Source of the DNA: Phallusia fumigata
Lineage: Eukaryota; Chordata; Ascidiacea; Phlebobranchia; Ascidiidae
Direction: 5' to 3'
DNA: 64,000 bases
NCBI GenBank assembly: GCA_008931825.1
Contig: QXVZ01017950.1
Span: 28,143 to 92,142 of the forward strand
In this document: positions 60,648-64,000 of the stretch, one piece after another
Layout: the number at the start of each line of letters is the position of its first letter
How positions within the stretch are numbered: position 1 is the stretch's first letter
Translations under genes and position numbers: made by a program
Notes under the pieces: generated by a model
The model's database searches: none
The model's input: the letters and a program-made list of their open reading frames with translations, nothing else
What the model was told of the DNA's origin: nothing

Positions 60648-62913
60648 TCAGTCTTCCGAAAGAAGAGGCTGCTCATCATCTTCAGCCTGCATCGCTATTC
60701 CATTTTCCTGTCCACCATCAACCTGCTCCATCCCGTCATCTCCAGCCTCTTCCTCGATCTCTTCAAAACGGATCACTTTGTCCCCCATTGGCACAGGATC
60801 TTCATCTTCATCGTCCGGAACACGCAGGTCCTCCCGGGAGTAAGTTCCTCCGAAGTCTCCAAGAGAAGTCTCCCTGACAGCCGGTCGTTTCTCTGTTGCC
60901 TCTTCCACCGGCTCCTCAACAGGAGTGGGAGCACGCGGTTTATCGTAAGGAGGAGCAACCAGATCTTGTTTCTGTGGGGGCGGTGGGATTGCAGGAGGAA
61001 CATCAGGCGGAGTGGGTTGTGGAACAACAACGATAGGCTGAGGAGCAACCACGGTAGGTTGGGGGGCGATCTGGGCTCCAGTTGCAGCAGATGTTGCAGG
61101 CTTTGATGGATCAACGACCTGAATTTCGGGCACAATTTCCTTGTCGGGCTTCGGCTGTGCTGGTTTTTCTTCAGCAGGTTTTTGCTGTTTGTTGGCCTCT
61201 TCGAATGTACCGCCTTTCATCTCGACAGGTTTTTGGGTTTTTAGCACCGTTTTCTTCGATCCACCGCCCATCGGAACCATCGGAATAGCGGCCGGTGAGC
61301 TTCCGCCACCACCCACATTATTTGCAGCTAAAATAAAAAGTTATCATTAAAACTTGAATTGACTTTTTAATCATCGCACGCGCCGGATGTTAGTTTTGTA
61401 AACATGCCAAAGTCTTACTGAAAGTTATAGTATGCGTAGGCTGTCGTTGGAGGCAAACCAACACTTACACGAAGTACAATGTACTAAAGAGCGAACGCAA
61501 CAAACGGTTCACTCTTGTGCTGCGTACACTCAATCTGGAATGTTTTAATTGACAGGTCGTTATCATAAGTGGCATGGCTGCCGGCAACTGGAGGTTTTGA
61601 CATGTAAGTCGCGTTTGTTAAAAATATTTCGATACTAGCTGGTGGCACTTTGAACATTCCAAACTAAGCACAGTCCGCCAATTGTTCTCTGTTTAAGTAG
61701 TAGAATGGGCCAAAACCGCAAGAGTTCTACATTGCCGAGTAAGTACCATATTATGTGGTGTTAAGGCGGTAAACACAATGACGTAACAATATGTTATCTG
61801 CCATGATTTTTAGTCTTTGGTTTTCGATGCCAACCGCTCGGTAAGACGCATTTGTGTCACAAAACTCGGCGTTTAATGAATTGTCGAGTCGTGAACTTGA
61901 GACTTTTAGAACCATCGCTTGTCGTGATGTGATGTTCAGCAGGATTTGGCCACGATAACGTCAAAGCTCGTTGAACACAGGTACTGACTTACTAGCTTAA
62001 ATGTAACATTGACAGCCGAACGCCATAAGCAAACAATGTTTTGCAGTGGGTTTCCCAATACTAGCAGCGAGTAGTAAATGAAGAATTTGATTTGCATTCA
62101 CAATGGCATCCGCGTTTACACGATTTTATGAGGGGGAATAAAATTTAAGCGGATGACCGTTGAAAAAATAATAAAAGTACTAGAAATCGCTTTGAGACCG
62201 TGCGAACGCAATCAGTTGTTTGTTTTAAAAAATGCAAGATCAAATCCACGGTGGTTAAAGTGGTTAAAAAACTGTTTCTCCAACGAATATCAAGCAGTTT
62301 ACGAGTAAACTCCACGGAGGTAAAAATTTAAAAAATATGAGGACAACTATGCTTGCGTACATCAAACGTTAACAAAATAGTTGGCATTTTAAATTTTTTA
62401 AACATCAGCCATTTGGGTGACCAAAGATAACACTTTAAGAAACAACAGGTTAGGGCATCTTCTGACCAAATCTGGATCGCATACCTTCGCGGTGTTGGAG
62501 CAAGCACCGATTCACTAAACTACATAAAGCTCTTACGTTTTTTCTTTTTTCCCAGTAGCGGTCGTTTTATTTTCATAGCCGCATCAGACACCAATCCAAC
62601 ATCCTGAGAGGCATCTTCGGCTGCTCTCAATTCTCGATTTACGAATTTGTGCAAAGGACTGTAGATTGCTCTACCTCTTTTGCTCCTTGTCACCTGTAAG
62701 GGACATTNGCGGTGTTGGAGCAAGCACCGATTCACTAAACTACATAAAGCTCTTACGTTTTTTCTTTTTTCCCAGTAGCGGTCGTTTTATTTTCATAGCC
62801 GCATCAGACACCAATCCAACATCCTGAGAGGCATCTTCGGCTGCTCTCAATTCTCGATTTACGAATTTGTGCAAAGGACTGTAGATTGCTCTACCTCTTT
62901 TGCTCCTTGTCAC
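60648..62913 (-). CDS. Proline-rich protein with acidic C-terminus, family unknown, 5' end incomplete
   Basis: Two linked exons on the minus strand: 62913-62757 and 61327-60648, joined in phase (C + CT). The upstream exon encodes VTRSKRGRAIYSPLHKFVNRELRAAED-like basic sequence ending GKKKK. The downstream exon encodes Gly/Ser, then a region rich in Pro, Val and Gln (PQPTVVAPQPIVVVPQP), then a Glu/Asp-rich tail ending QPLLSED, an acidic dileucine-like ending. At least one further 5' exon must exist, because the upstream exon starts with an acceptor (CAG before GTG) and no ATG. It was not located up to 64000. The basic exon has a duplicate at 62693-62537 from an assembly overlap. No catalytic domain is visible. 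It could be the cytoplasmic tail of a membrane protein or a scaffold, but I do not recognise it. Confidence 0.7.
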
Positions 62914-62927
62914 CTGTAAGGGACATT
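62489..62927 (+). repeat. 219-bp perfect direct duplication around a single N
   Basis: Bases 62489-62707 recur without change at 62709-62927, separated by the N at 62708. The segment includes a complete 157-nt exon of the proline-rich gene with both splice sites, so the exon appears twice in the assembly. An unmerged contig overlap is the simplest cause. Confidence 0.9.
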
Positions 62928-64000
62928 GTTTAGTAAAAGCGACTTTCTAAAAACTTGCATACTTTTAATGTAGATTTTCGGAAAATTTTTGGCCATTTAC
63001 TAACTTTGTCTACACATTTGTATCACTGATAAAAAAGCGACAGCTGAGAAGTGCAATAAACAAACACATGAAATGTATGTAATCAAAATGGTTTCTTTAG
63101 CCATCCTATAATTTCAGTGTACATTTCTCCAAATTGGAAGGTCAAATATGTTTGTCGTTACACGCACAGACAGAAATGTGTGCCATTAGGGTTTTAATTT
63201 CGATGTAAACCTAAAACGCGTAGGCCTAAAACTATCAGGATCACTGCGTAAAACGTCGACTTTGCCCAAAGGCACAACCCGACCTCCATGTCAAAACCAA
63301 TTTGTTTTGACCGACATCAAACCATTTCAGTCGGAAATCGGGTATCGATTAAAGCAAACGAGCACATGGAAGTCAACTATTGCGCCAATGATCAAGTAGG
63401 GCAACAACAGGTTGTAATTCAAACGTGACGTTAACATCAAAAAGTCGTAACCTTAGGTAACGGCATGACATGATTACCAGACGTTGAGGAATATTATAAA
63501 TGGCCTTAAATGCAATCGTGTCTTGTATCAGTGCATATCTGGAGAGTGACGGAGTATCAAAATCTAAACCTTATGCACGCGTTCAGTCAATCCTACAGTC
63601 GCTTGCCCATCCTGAACGAAAAACAAACACAACACGAACAACCGGTGAGGCGTAACGAATTCAGACTGACGATTTACTTTGGTAACATAATACTCTTACA
63701 AACCCAAATCGCCAATGGAACACCGGCTTTTTGTTTAAGTTACACAAAGAACTTGCTCTCAAAACTAACCAGGTCTCGTAGGAGACCGAATCCTATGTTA
63801 AACCCCAAACGAGTTACTTTAGACCGATAATCCAGCAAACGATTTTACCAACGGAATTTATGTGTGGAGAAAGTGCCTTGGTACGGGCGCATTGTTAATA
63901 CGCGTCACTGAGCATCCATGAACCTCAAATAACGCCAGAGCTTGTGTAGTCAAAATACACAGCACAAAACTGTATCGAAGTGTACGTACATAAATAGAAA
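62928..64000. other. Right edge of the window, no gene placed
   Basis: Presumably intron or upstream region of the proline-rich minus-strand gene. Open frames here (longest 63510-63830, plus strand) have no supporting features. A short inverted repeat GGTCTCGTAGGAGACC is present near 63771. Confidence 0.45.

Noticed and set aside
60304-60843. 179-codon plus-strand frame
   Set aside because: It reads through an N and an artefactual duplication and is antisense to the acidic tail of the proline-rich gene; Ser-rich composition follows from the complementary Glu/Asp codons.
1-64000. Search for CRISPR arrays, phage, insertion sequences or bacterial operons
   Set aside because: The window is spliced eukaryotic sequence throughout; no regularly spaced repeats or bacterial gene organisation were found.

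Overview
This is a eukaryotic, chordate-type window, most likely from an ascidian tunicate such as Ciona savignyi. That placement is inferred from AT-rich sequence, short introns with GT..AG borders, vertebrate-like orthologues and very high heterozygosity; no species marker was seen. It is not bacterial, and I found no operon, CRISPR array, prophage or virus. All gene models were built by reading exons and checking that every splice junction keeps the frame.

Layout. 1-57 (-): first codons of a gene leaving the window, possibly GAK-like. 1937-6192 (+): MFSD14/HIAT1 transporter, complete in 11 exons. 6870-7811 (-): ALKBH7, 4 exons. 8805-14766 (+): IWS1 (Spn1), interrupted by a 617-base gap and an assembly duplication. 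16333-23082 (+): TRIM23 (RING, B-boxes, coiled coil, ARF GTPase), complete, also with an assembly duplication. 24547-30207 (-): MECOM/PRDM16-like zinc-finger gene A. 33361-35060 (-): ATPAF1. 37011-40155 (-): MECOM/PRDM16-like gene B, a paralogue of A that lacks the N-terminal fingers. About 40.2-57.3 kb: 17 kb with no gene I can support. 57305-58088 (-): cytosolic sulfotransferase fragment cut by an assembly junction. 58940-60063 (-): two-exon basic nuclear protein, not recognised. 60648-62913 (-): proline-rich, acid-tailed protein of unknown family, 5' end outside what I could resolve.

The genes are mostly unrelated housekeeping loci (transport, mitochondrial repair/dioxygenase, transcription elongation, ubiquitin/ARF signalling, ATP synthase assembly). 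The biologically notable part is 24.5-57 kb. Two tandem MECOM/PRDM3/16-type regulators on one strand flank ATPAF1. They share CtBP-binding PLDLS motifs, the same three C-terminal fingers and several short conserved blocks, but differ sharply in N-terminal finger content. A long gene-free stretch lies upstream of gene B.

The window also carries an assembly signature. Several single-N junctions are flanked by direct duplications (about 1.05 kb, 0.74 kb, 107 bp and 219 bp), best explained as two alleles left side by side. Gene models must use only one copy of each.
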